Shown one piece after another: positions 53,191-63,081 of a DNA stretch of 64,000 nucleotides (positions are counted from its first letter, which is position 1; each line of letters opens with the position of its first letter). Both the position numbers and the translations under genes were made by a program. This stretch comes from Flavobacteriaceae bacterium (GTDB lineage Bacteria > Bacteroidota > Bacteroidia > Flavobacteriales > Flavobacteriaceae), in NCBI GenBank assembly GCA_030830005.1, contig JAURNV010000024.1:19263-83262 (forward strand), given 5' to 3'. The notes beneath the pieces were generated by a model. The model saw only the letters and a list, made by a program, of their open reading frames with translations. It had not been told where the DNA came from and did no database searches.

Positions 53191-54480
53191 CTAAAGGGAT
53201 TTTAAGGTTTCATTAAAGACTTCGAGTGTATACTCGAGGTCTTTTTTGCTTATGGCATCGTTTAAGAAGTAACTTTCAAATGCACTAGGAGGCAGATACA
53301 CCCCACGTTGTAACATGCCGTGAAAATATTTTTTAAAATTGTCATTATCCCCCGTTGCAGCAGAATCAAAATCCACCACGGGCGTATCGGTAAAATGCAA
53401 TGAAATCATAGAACCCAATCTATTGATTTGATAAGGGATTCCTTTTTGTTCCAAAAGTGGCACCATCTCTTGATGTAAATACGCCGTTTTCTCATCTAGG
53501 CTAGTATAGGTTTCGGGGTGATTGGCTAAAAGTTCTAACATAGTAAGTCCTGCCGTCATAGCTAGTGGATTTCCACTGAGCGTACCCGCTTGATAGACTG
53601 GACCGACAGGTGCCAAAAACTGCATGATTTCTTTTCGGGCAGCAAATGCACCAACAGGTAATCCCCCCCCAATTACTTTTCCATAAGTAGCCATATCAGC
53701 ACGAATACCCAAGTACTCTTGCGCTCCACCCGGTGCTAGTCGAAATCCGGTCATGACTTCATCAAAAATGAGTAAGGTTCCGTGGGTATCGCACAATTGA
53801 CGCAAGCCTTCCAAAAAACCTTCTTTAGGTAAAACACAGCCCATATTTCCCGCAACAGGCTCTACAATAATAGCAGCAATCTGTTCTGGATTGGAAGCGA
53901 AAATCTCTTTTACTTGCTCCAAATTATTGTATTGCGCTAACAAAGTATCTTGTGCAGTTCCAGCAGTTACTCCGGGACTGTTAGGGCTCCCAAAAGTGAC
54001 CGCACCACTCCCAGCCTGAATCAAAAAGGCGTCAGCGTGTCCATGATAACAACCCGCAAACTTGATGATTTTATCGCGTCCAGTATAGCCTCGAGCCAAG
54101 CGCACTGCACTCATACACGCTTCAGTACCAGAATTCACAAAGCGAATTTGATCCATGTGAGGCACCATAGAGAGTGCCTGTTTAGCAATTTGAGTTTCTA
54201 AAGCAGTAGGTATGCCATAAGATGTGCCTTTTTCAGCACGTTTTTGAATAGCTTCTACCACTTGAGGATGCGCGTGACCTAAAATCATGGGACCCCAAGA
54301 AGCAATATAATCTATATAGCGATTTTTATCTTCATCGTACAAATACGCCCCTTTAGCGTGGGTTAAAAAAATAGGAGTTCCTCCAACAGCTTTAAAAGCT
54401 CTAACAGGAGAGTTAACTCCTCCCGGAATGACATTTTTTGCTTTGGCAAATAAGGCACTACTACGCTGGTACTGTATCAT
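53191..54480 (-). CDS. hemL: Glutamate-1-semialdehyde 2,1-aminomutase
   Basis: HemL converts glutamate-1-semialdehyde to 5-aminolevulinate in the C5 heme pathway. The 429-residue PLP enzyme has [18 protein letters not shown] (about 17-34), [20 protein letters not shown] (about 115-134), [11 protein letters not shown] (about 237-247) and the PLP lysine in [14 protein letters not shown] (about 265-278). It starts within the ATGA overlap of the upstream glucosaminidase gene, so it is the last gene of a three-gene minus-strand operon. Confidence 0.97.
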   Translation of the reverse strand: MIQYQRSSALFAKAKNVIPGGVNSPVRAFKAVGGTPIFLTHAKGAYLYDEDKNRYIDYIASWGPMILGHAHPQVVEAIQKRAEKGTSYGIPTALETQIAKQALSMVPHMDQIRFVNSGTEACMSAVRLARGYTGRDKIIKFAGCYHGHADAFLIQAGSGAVTFGSPNSPGVTAGTAQDTLLAQYNNLEQVKEIFASNPEQIAAIIVEPVAGNMGCVLPKEGFLEGLRQLCDTHGTLLIFDEVMTGFRLAPGGAQEYLGIRADMATYGKVIGGGLPVGAFAARKEIMQFLAPVGPVYQAGTLSGNPLAMTAGLTMLELLANHPETYTSLDEKTAYLHQEMVPLLEQKGIPYQINRLGSMISLHFTDTPVVDFDSAATGDNDNFKKYFHGMLQRGVYLPPSAFESYFLNDAISKKDLEYTLEVFNETLKSL

Positions 54481-55250
54481 TTTATTTTCAATTGTTGTCC
54501 CACAGCCAAGTTTGTTGACTCTAAGGCATTCAGCTCCATTAATTTTTCAACAGAAAGGTTTACTTTTTTTGAGATTGAATATAATGTATCTCCCTGCTGA
54601 ACGGCGTAAACCTTTTCGAGATTTACTTGTTTGGGTAGATGAATAGGGTTTTTACTACCATCAAACTTCCATAGTTCATAGCGCTCAATTAGAGAAATCA
54701 GCTTGTAGGCATACTGCGGATCGGTAGCATAACCTGCTTTTTTGAGTCCATGTGCCCAACTCACATAGTCTTTCTTACTGAGTTTAAATAAATCACTGTA
54801 TCGAGAGCGGTTTCGTAAAAACTCCGAATGGTCCCGATACGACTGTTCTACTTGTTTGTATTTGCGAAAACATTCGCCTTTAGCATCATCGTCGTGTGAA
54901 ACGCTGGGGCCACGCCACCCCTTGTGGCATTTAATTCCAAAGTGGTTATTAGATTTTACCGCCAATTCGCCCATTCCCGCTTGAGACTCCAATAGTCCTT
55001 GTGCCAAAGTGATGCTTGCTGGAATGCCAAATTTTTTCATTTCTTTTTGTGCCATTTCTGCATATTGCAACACATAAACTTTCATACGTGTTTTTGCGTC
55101 TAACTCAGCCAATTTTTTTGCAGACTTTCGTGGTGATGCATCCTCAATTTTTTTTGCAGTTCGCTTTACTTCACCCGAATAAATTACCTTTTTTGAACCA
55201 CATGAAACCAAAAAAAATGCAGCAAAAGCAATGGCTAAGGTTCGGGCCAT
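54477..55250 (-). CDS. GH73 glucosaminidase lipoprotein with LysM domain
   Basis: A 257-residue lipoprotein with lipobox FLVSC (Cys17), a lysine-rich linker, a GH73 endo-beta-N-acetylglucosaminidase domain (about 60-195, [20 protein letters not shown] with the catalytic glutamate and [12 protein letters not shown]) and a C-terminal LysM (about 212-256, [20 protein letters not shown]). It should cut peptidoglycan glycan strands at the outer membrane during growth or division. The open frame extends to 55334, but the signal peptide begins at the ATG at 55250. It overlaps the upstream ACC-deaminase-like gene by 16 nt and hemL by 4 nt. Confidence 0.92.
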   Translation of the reverse strand: MARTLAIAFAAFFLVSCGSKKVIYSGEVKRTAKKIEDASPRKSAKKLAELDAKTRMKVYVLQYAEMAQKEMKKFGIPASITLAQGLLESQAGMGELAVKSNNHFGIKCHKGWRGPSVSHDDDAKGECFRKYKQVEQSYRDHSEFLRNRSRYSDLFKLSKKDYVSWAHGLKKAGYATDPQYAYKLISLIERYELWKFDGSKNPIHLPKQVNLEKVYAVQQGDTLYSISKKVNLSVEKLMELNALESTNLAVGQQLKIK

Positions 55251-56134
55251 TGTAGATCGTGACGAGAATTGAAACCCGCGATACCTTGCGTCCCGCCAGT
55301 GTGAATCAGTAAGAGTTTTGTTCCAAAGTTCCATGTCTTATCTTTTATCATTTGCACCAACTGATACAGCATGGGTGCGGTGTAAATTGGGTCTAACAAT
55401 ATGCCTGTTTGACGAAAAACATTTGTTGCAAAAGCAACAAGTTGGGAATCAGCTTGTGCATAGCCACGATATGAAGCATGTTGCACTAATGACCAATTTT
55501 CACGTTTAGCAAAGGTACGAATCCGCTCTGGTATTGCAGCATCATCAACCATTTGAAACCCTACAATTTTTTGGTGACTGGCTGCAGAAGTTGCTAAGCC
55601 TGCTAAAGTCCCGCCAGTGCCTACTGCACAACAAATCGTGTCAAAAACAGCATCTTTGGGACTAAGTATTTCCGCGCAGCCTTTTACTGCCAATGCATTT
55701 GTGCCCCCTTCCGGCAAGACATACAACTTTCCATGGGTTCGTTGTAAAGCTTTCACAGTGTCCCCCCGTTCTTTTAGGGTATATTCTTCTCTTGAGACAA
55801 ATACCAACTGCATACCGTTCTGCTTGCATTTTGTAAGGGTTGGGTTTAGTGGCTTGTGTACCAGTTCATCTCCACGGACGACCCCAATGGTGGCTATATT
55901 TTCTTTATTTGCTACAGCCGATACGGCTGCTAAATGATTGGAAAAAGCTCCGCCGAAAGTAACAATCTTCTTTGCTTTGGCTTGTTTAAATGCCTCGATA
56001 TTGTATGCTAACTTCCGCCATTTGTTTCCTGAAGCTAATGGAAACATCAAATCTTCACGTTTTAAGTATACAGCATAGCCGAGTTGTGAAAACTCGGGTA
56101 AGGAAAGTTGTTGGTTGACTGCAGTAGTAAACAT
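55235..56134 (-). CDS. PLP-dependent ACC deaminase/D-cysteine desulfhydrase family enzyme
   Basis: A 299-residue fold-type II PLP enzyme. It shows the lysine segment YLKREDLMFPLASGNKWRKL with the PLP lysine after SGN (about 24-43), VTFGGAFSNHLAA (about 58-70) and LIHTGGTQG near the C-terminus. The family includes 1-aminocyclopropane-1-carboxylate deaminase and D-cysteine desulfhydrase; without the substrate-specific residues checked, D-cysteine or another small amino acid is as likely as ACC. The ATG at 56134 is preferred over 56179 because it lies 3 nt behind a perfect -7 box. It heads an operon with the GH73 gene and hemL. Confidence 0.88.
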   Translation of the reverse strand: MFTTAVNQQLSLPEFSQLGYAVYLKREDLMFPLASGNKWRKLAYNIEAFKQAKAKKIVTFGGAFSNHLAAVSAVANKENIATIGVVRGDELVHKPLNPTLTKCKQNGMQLVFVSREEYTLKERGDTVKALQRTHGKLYVLPEGGTNALAVKGCAEILSPKDAVFDTICCAVGTGGTLAGLATSAASHQKIVGFQMVDDAAIPERIRTFAKRENWSLVQHASYRGYAQADSQLVAFATNVFRQTGILLDPIYTAPMLYQLVQMIKDKTWNFGTKLLLIHTGGTQGIAGFNSRHDLQWPEP

Positions 56135-56137
56135 GCT

Positions 56138-56145
56138 CAAAAATA
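56138..56145 (-). promoter_or_regulatory. -7 promoter box of the ACC-deaminase-like operon
   Basis: The minus strand reads TATTTTTG, a perfect box ending 3 nt before the ATG at 56134, giving a leaderless or nearly leaderless mRNA for the three-gene operon. Confidence 0.5.
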
Positions 56146-56241
56146 AACGTTGTGTTTTAAAAATATGATTGCCATACACTGATATCTTTCGGCATTAGTA
56201 TTTCGGCATGTTTTTTGTGTATTTTTAAGAAAATTTCCACT

Positions 56242-56787
56242 ATGAAACGGTTTCTTCTCTTCACTTCTGCCCTTCTTATTGTCTCCTGCGGCTCTATTCG
56301 AGTAAGCAGTGATTATGATACTAGTGTTGATTTTACCGCCTATAAACGCTATGCTTTTTTTAAGCCAGGTATTGATAAGGCTGAAATCTCTGAATTGGAC
56401 AAACGCCGGGTGTTACACGCATTAGAAAATGCATTGGCTACAAAAGGGTTTGAAGCGTCGGAGATCCCCGAAGTATTGGTGAGTTTCCACACTAAAGCCG
56501 AAAAAAATGTCCGTGTTAGCGAAAGTTATCTCGGTTGGGGCAGTCCATTTTATGGTCCCTATGGTGGTTGGGGTTGGGGCTGGGGTTTTAACAGACCCTA
56601 CAACGTAAACACCTCCACAACAGGCGTACTCTACATTGACCTCATTGACGCATCTAGCAAAAAACTGATCTGGCAAGGAAAAGGTACCGGAAGCCTACGC
56701 GGCGGAACACCGCAAGAACGCGAAGAACACATCAATGCCTTTGTAATAGAAATTTTAGCTGCCTATCCCCCCAATAATAATGAATAG
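56242..56787 (+). CDS. DUF4136 lipoprotein
   Basis: A 181-residue exported lipoprotein with lipobox LIVSC (Cys16) and one DUF4136 domain, recognised from the SSDYDTSVDFTAYKRYAFF start, ALENALATKGFEA and a C-terminal LYIDLIDASSKKLIWQGKG. A Gly/Trp/Tyr-rich loop (SPFYGPYGGWGWGWG, about 105-119) is inserted in the middle. Function unknown; the family is envelope-associated. The open frame from TTG 56215 is rejected in favour of the ATG at 56242, where the signal peptide begins. It is convergent with alaS, 21 bp apart. Confidence 0.9.
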   Translation: MKRFLLFTSALLIVSCGSIRVSSDYDTSVDFTAYKRYAFFKPGIDKAEISELDKRRVLHALENALATKGFEASEIPEVLVSFHTKAEKNVRVSESYLGWGSPFYGPYGGWGWGWGFNRPYNVNTSTTGVLYIDLIDASSKKLIWQGKGTGSLRGGTPQEREEHINAFVIEILAAYPPNNNE

Positions 56788-56808
56788 GTATAGGTAAAAA
56801 ATGATCTT

Positions 56809-59421
56809 TTACCTCAACAACAATTCTTTTGCTGCTGCTAGAGCATCTGCAACTCCATTTGGGTTTTTACCTCCCGCGGTTGCAAAAAATGGTTGACCAC
56901 CACCACCACCTTGAATATGAATTCCAATGTGTTTTATGATTTCATTGGCTTGGAATGTACCTTTTTCGGCAAGTGCTTTTGAAACATAACACGATAACAT
57001 AGGTTTATTGTTTTTACAACTCGCCAATACGGCAACAAAGTTAGTGCGGTTTTGTCCCAAATAGAATAAGGCATCTTTCATACCGGAGGCATCTAAATTA
57101 ACTTCTTTAACGAGATACGAAATGTCGTTTTCTGAGGATATTCCGGTTTCTAATTCGGAAATCAATTGCTGCACCAATTGCTTGTTTAACTGCTCTACTT
57201 CTTTGCGTAGTTTTGTGTTTTCGTCTTGCAGCCCCTGAACCGACTGTATCAAGTCAACGGGGTTTTTAAGCTGTCCTTTTATAGCTTCCACTAATGATGC
57301 TTGTTGATATACCAATTTTTTGGCTTCAGTGCCGGTTACGGCCTCAATACGCCGGATACCGGAGGCCACTGCGGTTTCGGTTGTAATCGTAAAATGCCAC
57401 AATTCTGACGTGTTTGCTACATGCGTTCCACCACAAAGTTCCATCGACTCTCCAAAGCGAACAGTTCGGACGGTATCACCATATTTTTCACCAAACAGTG
57501 CCATAGCACCACTTTCTATTGCTTGTTGGTAGGGCATGTTTCTGTGTTCTTCCAAAGCTATTTGTTCTTGAATACGGGCATTGACAAAGGCCTCAACTGC
57601 CGTAAGTTCGTCTTGCGTTAACTTCGTAAAATGAGAAAAATCGAAACGCAAATATCCCGAACGCACCATTGACCCTTTTTGAGTCACATGGTCTCCCAAA
57701 ATTGCACGAAGCCCTTGATGCAACAGGTGCGTAGCCGTGTGATTGCTAGCAGTAGCAGCACGCTTTTGAGCATCAACTACCGCTGTAAAGTTTGAGTTTA
57801 AATCAGAAGGAAGTTGATTAACTACATGTATGATCAAATTGTTTTCTCTCTTGGTATCTGTGATATACGTAACATTCCCATTAGGAGCTTCTAAATAACC
57901 CTTATCCCCTACTTGCCCTCCACCTTCAGGGTAAAAAGGAGTCAAGTTAAAGACCAACTGAAATGAGGAACCGCTTTTGGTGGTTATTTTTCGATATCGG
58001 ACAATTCGTACTGGTGTTTTGAGTGTATCATAGCCCACAAATTCTTCTTCGGTATCTTTTCTTAATTCAACCCAATCATCAGTTTCTACTTGGGCTGCAG
58101 CACGAGAACGTGCTTTTTGATGTTCCATTTCAGCATTAAAATCTGCTTCATTGAGCGTCATTCCATGCTCTGAAAGAATGAGTGATGTAAGGTCTACAGG
58201 GAAACCAAAGGTGTCATAAAGCTCAAAAGCCTTTGCTCCAGAAAGCTCTCTTCCGTTATTTGAGGCTATCAATTGCTGCAACATCACCAACCCCTGTGCT
58301 AGAGTTTTTAAAAAAGATTGCTCTTCCTCCTTAATGACATTATGAATAAGGTTTTGCTGCTCTTTTAGTTCAGTGAAGGCGTCACCCATTTGGTTGGTCA
58401 GCGTTTGAACTAATCCAAAAATAAAAGGTTCTTTCTGGTCTAAAAAGGTATAACCATATCGAATGGCCCGGCGTAAAATACGTCGTATCACATACCCAGC
58501 TCCATTATTGGACGGCAGCTGCCCATCAGCAATAGAGAACGAAACTGCCCTTAGGTGGTCAGCAATTACACGAATGGCAATGTCAGTTTCATCGTTCTTG
58601 CCATATGCAGTAGCTGTTCGGGTTTCAATTTCACGGATTATTGGTGTAAAAACATCGGTGTCATAATTTGACTGTGCGCCTTGTACGACCATACATAGAC
58701 GTTCAAAACCCATTCCAGTATCTACATGCTGCTCGGGTAATTTTTCTAAGCTTCCATTCGATTTTCGATTAAACTCGATGAATACCAAATTCCAAACTTC
58801 AACCACTTGTGGGTGATCTTTATTTACAAGTTCAGCACCAGAAAGTTTAGCTTTTTCATCTTTGCTTCTAATATCTACATGGATTTCTGAACAGGGCCCA
58901 CATGGTCCTTGATCGCCCATTTCCCAGAAGTTATCTTTTTTAGAACCCATCAAAATGCGCTCGGGAGAAATGTGAGCTTTCCAAAATTCAATTGCCTCAT
59001 TATCTGTAGCTAACCCTTCAGTGTCATCTCCTTCAAATACAGTTACATACAGATCATTTTTGTTAATATTCATGACTTCAACAAGAAATTCCCAAGCATA
59101 AGCAATAGCCTCCTTTTTGAAGTAGTCTCCAAAACTCCAATTCCCAAGCATCTCAAACATCGTGTGATGGTAGGTGTCTTTGCCTACTTCCTCTAAATCG
59201 TTGTGCTTTCCCGAAACACGAAGGCATTTTTGAGTATCTGCTATTCTTTTATGTTGTGCTTTCTTGTTACCCAAAAAATATTCTTTGAACTGATTCATTC
59301 CCGCATTAGTAAACATCAGGGTAGGATCATCTTTCATAACCATCGGCGCAGAAGAAACAATTTTGTGTGCTTTATTGGCGAAAAAGTCGAGAAAATGTTT
59401 ACGGATTTGTTGTGCTTTCAT
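56809..59421 (-). CDS. alaS: Alanyl-tRNA synthetase
   Basis: AlaS charges tRNA-Ala and edits mischarged Ser and Gly. The protein (870 residues from the ATG at 59421) has the class II catalytic domain (about 1-240, [15 protein letters not shown] and [18 protein letters not shown]), the tRNA-recognition helical domain, the editing domain with HTATHLL (about 560-566) and CGGTHVAN (about 664-671), and the C-terminal DHHA1-like domain with [17 protein letters not shown]. The frame extends to 59511, but [14 protein letters not shown] is the family start. It is divergent from the M23 gene. Confidence 0.98.
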   Translation of the reverse strand: MKAQQIRKHFLDFFANKAHKIVSSAPMVMKDDPTLMFTNAGMNQFKEYFLGNKKAQHKRIADTQKCLRVSGKHNDLEEVGKDTYHHTMFEMLGNWSFGDYFKKEAIAYAWEFLVEVMNINKNDLYVTVFEGDDTEGLATDNEAIEFWKAHISPERILMGSKKDNFWEMGDQGPCGPCSEIHVDIRSKDEKAKLSGAELVNKDHPQVVEVWNLVFIEFNRKSNGSLEKLPEQHVDTGMGFERLCMVVQGAQSNYDTDVFTPIIREIETRTATAYGKNDETDIAIRVIADHLRAVSFSIADGQLPSNNGAGYVIRRILRRAIRYGYTFLDQKEPFIFGLVQTLTNQMGDAFTELKEQQNLIHNVIKEEEQSFLKTLAQGLVMLQQLIASNNGRELSGAKAFELYDTFGFPVDLTSLILSEHGMTLNEADFNAEMEHQKARSRAAAQVETDDWVELRKDTEEEFVGYDTLKTPVRIVRYRKITTKSGSSFQLVFNLTPFYPEGGGQVGDKGYLEAPNGNVTYITDTKRENNLIIHVVNQLPSDLNSNFTAVVDAQKRAATASNHTATHLLHQGLRAILGDHVTQKGSMVRSGYLRFDFSHFTKLTQDELTAVEAFVNARIQEQIALEEHRNMPYQQAIESGAMALFGEKYGDTVRTVRFGESMELCGGTHVANTSELWHFTITTETAVASGIRRIEAVTGTEAKKLVYQQASLVEAIKGQLKNPVDLIQSVQGLQDENTKLRKEVEQLNKQLVQQLISELETGISSENDISYLVKEVNLDASGMKDALFYLGQNRTNFVAVLASCKNNKPMLSCYVSKALAEKGTFQANEIIKHIGIHIQGGGGGQPFFATAGGKNPNGVADALAAAKELLLR

Positions 59422-59451
59422 GAAACCTGGTAATGGTTGAGTCGAATTATG

Positions 59452-59459
59452 TATATTTG
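59452..59459 (+). promoter_or_regulatory. -7 promoter box upstream of the M23 peptidase gene
   Basis: TATATTTG is a perfect box ending 45 nt before the ATG at 59505. The only nearby TTG is 12 nt upstream, too close for a good -33 element. No matching box for alaS was found on the other strand. Confidence 0.45.
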
Positions 59460-59504
59460 TTATTCGTATATATTCGAAGGAGTAAAAATAGCACATTTTG
59501 CGGA

Positions 59505-60482
59505 ATGGCAAAGGTTAAGTATTACTACGATCAGGAAAGTCTATCGTACAGAAAAATTGAAGTACGGAGTAGGAAGAAAGTTCAGAATGTTTTGGCTTTT
59601 ATTGCTGCTTCATCACTATTTGGTGTTGGCTTTTTATTGTTTTTACTTTCCACTCCCCTTCTGAGTACCCCAACCGAGATTTCACAAGCGCGAGAATTAG
59701 AAAACTACAAACTCAACTACGAACAACTCCAACGTAAAATGACACAGGTTGAGCAAGTGTTGGAACACTTGCAGGAACGTGATAACCAGATTTATAGAGT
59801 TGTCTTTGAAACAAATCCGATAAGCGATGATGTGCGTAAGGCGGGATTTGGAGGTTCAAATCGCTACAAAAGCTTAGATGGTTTTGCCAATTCTGATTTG
59901 ATTATTAGCACTACAAAACGCCTCGATATTTTATCAAAGCAAATGGTAGTACAATCCAAATCGTTTGATGAAGTTCAGCGTTTAGCCTTAGACAAAGAAA
60001 AGCTTCTTGCAGCTATTCCCTCAATTCAACCTATAGCAAATGATGATTTAACACGAATGGCTTCTGGGTTTGGTTGGCGTACAGATCCATTCACTAAAGC
60101 ACGCCGAAGACATAAGGGTATGGATTTCACTGCTCCGAAAGGCACCCCTATTTATGCCACCAGTGATGGTGTTGTGAAACGAGCAGACAACCGAGCTTTA
60201 GGATATGGTAAACACATTCGCATTGATCACGGTTTTGGCTACGTTACTCTATATGCACACTTAAGCGAGTATAAAATTAAGAAAGGTCAACGCGTAAAGC
60301 GTGGGGATATCATTGGTTATGTAGGCAACACTGGACGCTCTCAAGCACCCCATCTTCACTATGAAATTTATAAAGATGGAGTACCTGTGAACCCTATCAA
60401 CTTTTATTCGGGTGACTTAACTCCTGAAGAATTCGAGGCCATGCTAGAGGCAGCCAGCCGTGAGAACCAATCACTTGACTGA
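59505..60482 (+). CDS. Membrane-anchored M23 family metallopeptidase
   Basis: A 325-residue protein with a cytoplasmic N-terminus, one transmembrane helix (about 28-48), a coiled coil (about 60-95) and a C-terminal LytM/M23 domain (about 185-295). Zinc ligands are visible as His203 and Asp207 in RRHKGMDF and His285 in APHLHYE, with His252 in the intervening YAHLS. All are present, so an active D,D-endopeptidase or a divisome activator is expected. The ATG at 59505 is chosen over TTG or earlier codons. Its stop overlaps the MerR start by one base (TGATG). Confidence 0.93.
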   Translation: MAKVKYYYDQESLSYRKIEVRSRKKVQNVLAFIAASSLFGVGFLLFLLSTPLLSTPTEISQARELENYKLNYEQLQRKMTQVEQVLEHLQERDNQIYRVVFETNPISDDVRKAGFGGSNRYKSLDGFANSDLIISTTKRLDILSKQMVVQSKSFDEVQRLALDKEKLLAAIPSIQPIANDDLTRMASGFGWRTDPFTKARRRHKGMDFTAPKGTPIYATSDGVVKRADNRALGYGKHIRIDHGFGYVTLYAHLSEYKIKKGQRVKRGDIIGYVGNTGRSQAPHLHYEIYKDGVPVNPINFYSGDLTPEEFEAMLEAASRENQSLD

Positions 60483-60802
60483 TGCGGCATCAACTCCCGG
60501 AAAAGTTATACTATAGTATTGGCGAAGTTGCCGAATCGTTTGACGTAAAGCCATCACTTATACGTTTTTGGGAAAAGGAGTTTCAGCTTATAAGTCCAAA
60601 AAAAACTCAGCGTGGCACACGGAAATTTTCAGCTAAAGACATCGAAAAGTTGGAATTGATTTACACGCTTGTCAAAGAACGCGGTTTTACACTTGACGGT
60701 GCCAAAAAGGAGCTGAAACAAAGTAATAAAGGAACACTTGATGTCCTCAAAAAACTACAAAAAATACGTCAGGAACTACTCCGTATTAAAAATGAAATGT
60801 GA
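60482..60802 (+). CDS. MerR family transcriptional regulator
   Basis: A 106-residue MerR-type protein with the winged helix-turn-helix (about 10-78, YYSIGEVAESFDVKPSLIRF and RGTRKFSAKDIEKL) and a short C-terminal helix. It lacks the longer effector domain and metal-binding cysteines of MerR, so the input signal is unknown; the small HTH-only form is common in Bacteroidota. Translational coupling with the M23 peptidase gene (1-nt overlap) suggests control of, or together with, the cell wall peptidase. The stop abuts that of der with no bases between. Confidence 0.92.
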   Translation: MRHQLPEKLYYSIGEVAESFDVKPSLIRFWEKEFQLISPKKTQRGTRKFSAKDIEKLELIYTLVKERGFTLDGAKKELKQSNKGTLDVLKKLQKIRQELLRIKNEM

Positions 60803-62107
60803 TTATTTTTTACGAATAAAAATATCAATGGTAACACCATTGAAATCGAATTCAGAACGAATCTTATTTTCTAAAAATCGCTTATACGGTTCTTTTACAT
60901 ATTGAGGAAGGTTGCAAAAGAAAGCAAACTGTGGGTGTGGGGAATGCAACTGAGTTACAAACTTTATTTTTACATATTTTCCTTTTATAGCTGGTGGAGG
61001 GTTTTTTTCAATTATTGGCAGAATAAAATCGTTTAATTTACGCGTTGGGATACGCTGAGAGCGACGTTTAAATACGTCTACAGCTGTTTCTATGGCTTTA
61101 AAGACACGCTGTTTTGTTGTTGAAGAAATAAAGATGATAGGCACATCAGAAAATGGAGCTATTTCATTTCGAATGTTATTTTCAATCTCTTTGGAAGAAC
61201 TGGTGTTTTTTTCAACCAAATCCCATTTGTTAACCAGAATTACAATCCCTTTATGATTGCGTGCTGCAAGCCAAAAAATATTTTTTACTTGTGAATCAAA
61301 AGTCCTAGAAGCGTCAAAAACAAGTAAGCATACGTCCGAATATTCGATAGAACGTAGCGCACGCATAACAGAATAAAACTCTATGTTAGCTTTCACCTTT
61401 GATTTTCTTCGAATTCCTGCCGTATCTACCAAACAAAATTCAAACCCAAAACGGTTATATACGGTATCTATACTGTCACGCGTTGTACCCGCTTCATCTT
61501 TCACAATATTTCTAGGAGCCCCAATAAGAGCATTTACAAAAGAAGATTTTCCAGCATTTGGCCTTCCTACAACGGCAAACCGTGGAAGTTCATCACTAGT
61601 TTCAGTATCATGAAGGGGTAATGCCTCAACCAATGCGTCAAGCAGTTCGCCCGTACCTCCACCGTTTACTGCAGAGATATGATACAAATTATCGATTCCC
61701 AAAGAATAAAACTCAACTGTTGCTGGCACTCGAAGGGCATTATCTACTTTGTTAACAACTAAGAAAACCGGCCTGTCAGACTTGCGTAAAAGCTTAGCAA
61801 CTTCTTCGTCCATGATATTTGGACCTGTTTCTACATCTACAATAAATAAAATAGCATCTGCCTCCGAAATGGCAATTTCTACCTGTTGATCAATTTCTTT
61901 TTCATAAGAATCGTCTCCGCCTTTGACGTAACCCCCTGTGTCAATAAGGGTGAATTCACGTCCATTCCAGTCCGAATTTCCATAATGCCGATCGCGTGTC
62001 ACTCCGCTGGTGGCATCAACAATAGCCTCCCTGCGCTGTACCAAACGATTAAAAAGTGTGGATTTACCAACATTAGGTCTGCCAACAATAGCTACTAGGT
62101 TTCTCAT
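60803..62107 (-). CDS. der: Ribosome-associated GTPase Der (EngA)
   Basis: Der is a double-GTPase needed for 50S subunit maturation. The 434-residue protein has two G domains, with P-loops GRPNVGKS (about 8-15) and GRPNAGKS (about 181-188), DTGG/DTAG G3 motifs and NKVD/NKWD G4 motifs, then a C-terminal KH-like domain. It is downstream of era on the same strand with 31 bp between, and a -7 box in that gap suggests separate transcription as well. The adjacent 3' gene is the convergent merR. Confidence 0.98.
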   Translation of the reverse strand: MRNLVAIVGRPNVGKSTLFNRLVQRREAIVDATSGVTRDRHYGNSDWNGREFTLIDTGGYVKGGDDSYEKEIDQQVEIAISEADAILFIVDVETGPNIMDEEVAKLLRKSDRPVFLVVNKVDNALRVPATVEFYSLGIDNLYHISAVNGGGTGELLDALVEALPLHDTETSDELPRFAVVGRPNAGKSSFVNALIGAPRNIVKDEAGTTRDSIDTVYNRFGFEFCLVDTAGIRRKSKVKANIEFYSVMRALRSIEYSDVCLLVFDASRTFDSQVKNIFWLAARNHKGIVILVNKWDLVEKNTSSSKEIENNIRNEIAPFSDVPIIFISSTTKQRVFKAIETAVDVFKRRSQRIPTRKLNDFILPIIEKNPPPAIKGKYVKIKFVTQLHSPHPQFAFFCNLPQYVKEPYKRFLENKIRSEFDFNGVTIDIFIRKK

Positions 62108-62117
62108 GATATTGCTA

Positions 62118-62125
62118 CAAAGGTA
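62118..62125 (-). promoter_or_regulatory. -7 promoter box of der
   Basis: The minus strand reads TACCTTTG, a perfect box in the 31-bp gap between era and der, ending 10 nt before the der ATG. Confidence 0.55.
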
Positions 62126-62138
62126 ATTTAGTTAAAGG

Positions 62139-63011
62139 TCAATAACCAAAACGTTTAAGTGTATTTGGACTAGAACGCCAATCTTTGCTGACTTTCACAA
62201 ACAGTTCAAGGTGAATTTTTTTTTCAAAAAACTTCTCTAAATCCATACGTGCCATCTTACCAACTCTTTTTAGCGCTTCTCCTTTGTGTCCTATCATTAT
62301 TCCTTTTTGGGAGTTACGCTCAACATAAATCACTGCCCGTATTTTGATAATTTTTTCCGCATTTATAAAAGATTCTGTGTTAACTTCTACTGAATAGGGA
62401 ATCTCTTTATCGTAACGCAAAAGAATTTTTTCGCGAATGACTTCACTTACCATAAACCGCTCCGACCTGTCCGTAAGCTGATCTTTAGGAAAATAAGGAG
62501 GGTGATTTGGCAAAAAAGAAATTAAATCCTCCAACAAAGGCTCCAGCTGAAATTTTTCAAGTGCAGAAATACTCCAAACTTTAGCGTTAGGGAGTTGAGC
62601 GCTCCATGCTTCAATAGTTTCTTCGAGAAGTTGTTGATTGCCAATGTCAATTTTGTTAATGACTAAAATAAGAGGTTTGTTGGTTTTTGCTAAGCGAGAA
62701 ATCACTTCAGGGTTTTTAACTTTATTTTCCCCAATTTCAACCATGTAAATAAGGACATCTGCGTCGTCAAAAACGGACTGAACTGCCTCCATCATACTTT
62801 CTTGGAGCTTATAAGCGGGGTCAATAATTCCAGGAGTATCCGATAGAATTAATTGATAATCAGGGGTATTAAGCATTCCCAAAATTCGGTGCCGAGTGGT
62901 TTGCGCTTTGGCAGTAGTGATTGCAAGCTTTTCGCCCAAAAGGGCATTGGTAAGGGTAGATTTTCCCACATTAGGACTTCCAATGATATTTACAAAACCT
63001 GCTTTATGCAT
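62139..63011 (-). CDS. era: GTPase Era
   Basis: Era binds GTP and 16S rRNA and acts in 30S subunit maturation. The 290-residue protein has the P-loop GSPNVGKS (about 11-18), DTPGI (G3), NKID (G4) and a C-terminal KH domain (about 205-285, with SQKGIMIGHKGEALKRVG). Length is normal. The start ATG at 63011 lies 4 nt behind a perfect -7 box. Together with der it forms a ribosome-assembly GTPase pair. Confidence 0.98.
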   Translation of the reverse strand: MHKAGFVNIIGSPNVGKSTLTNALLGEKLAITTAKAQTTRHRILGMLNTPDYQLILSDTPGIIDPAYKLQESMMEAVQSVFDDADVLIYMVEIGENKVKNPEVISRLAKTNKPLILVINKIDIGNQQLLEETIEAWSAQLPNAKVWSISALEKFQLEPLLEDLISFLPNHPPYFPKDQLTDRSERFMVSEVIREKILLRYDKEIPYSVEVNTESFINAEKIIKIRAVIYVERNSQKGIMIGHKGEALKRVGKMARMDLEKFFEKKIHLELFVKVSKDWRSSPNTLKRFGY

Positions 63012-63015
63012 TTTA

Positions 63016-63023
63016 CAAAGGTA
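63016..63023 (-). promoter_or_regulatory. -7 promoter box of era
   Basis: The minus strand reads TACCTTTG, a perfect box ending 4 nt before the era ATG, so a leaderless mRNA is expected. The tRNA promoter on the other strand is 40 bp away. Confidence 0.6.
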
Positions 63024-63063
63024 GGGATTAGAGAAAGGACTTTGCCTAGTCAGAGAAATTATG

Positions 63064-63071
63064 TAAATTTG
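63064..63071 (+). promoter_or_regulatory. -7 promoter box of the initiator tRNA
   Basis: TAAATTTG is a perfect box ending 10 nt before the tRNA 5' end at 63082. Confidence 0.6.
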
Positions 63072-63081
63072 CCGTCCATAA

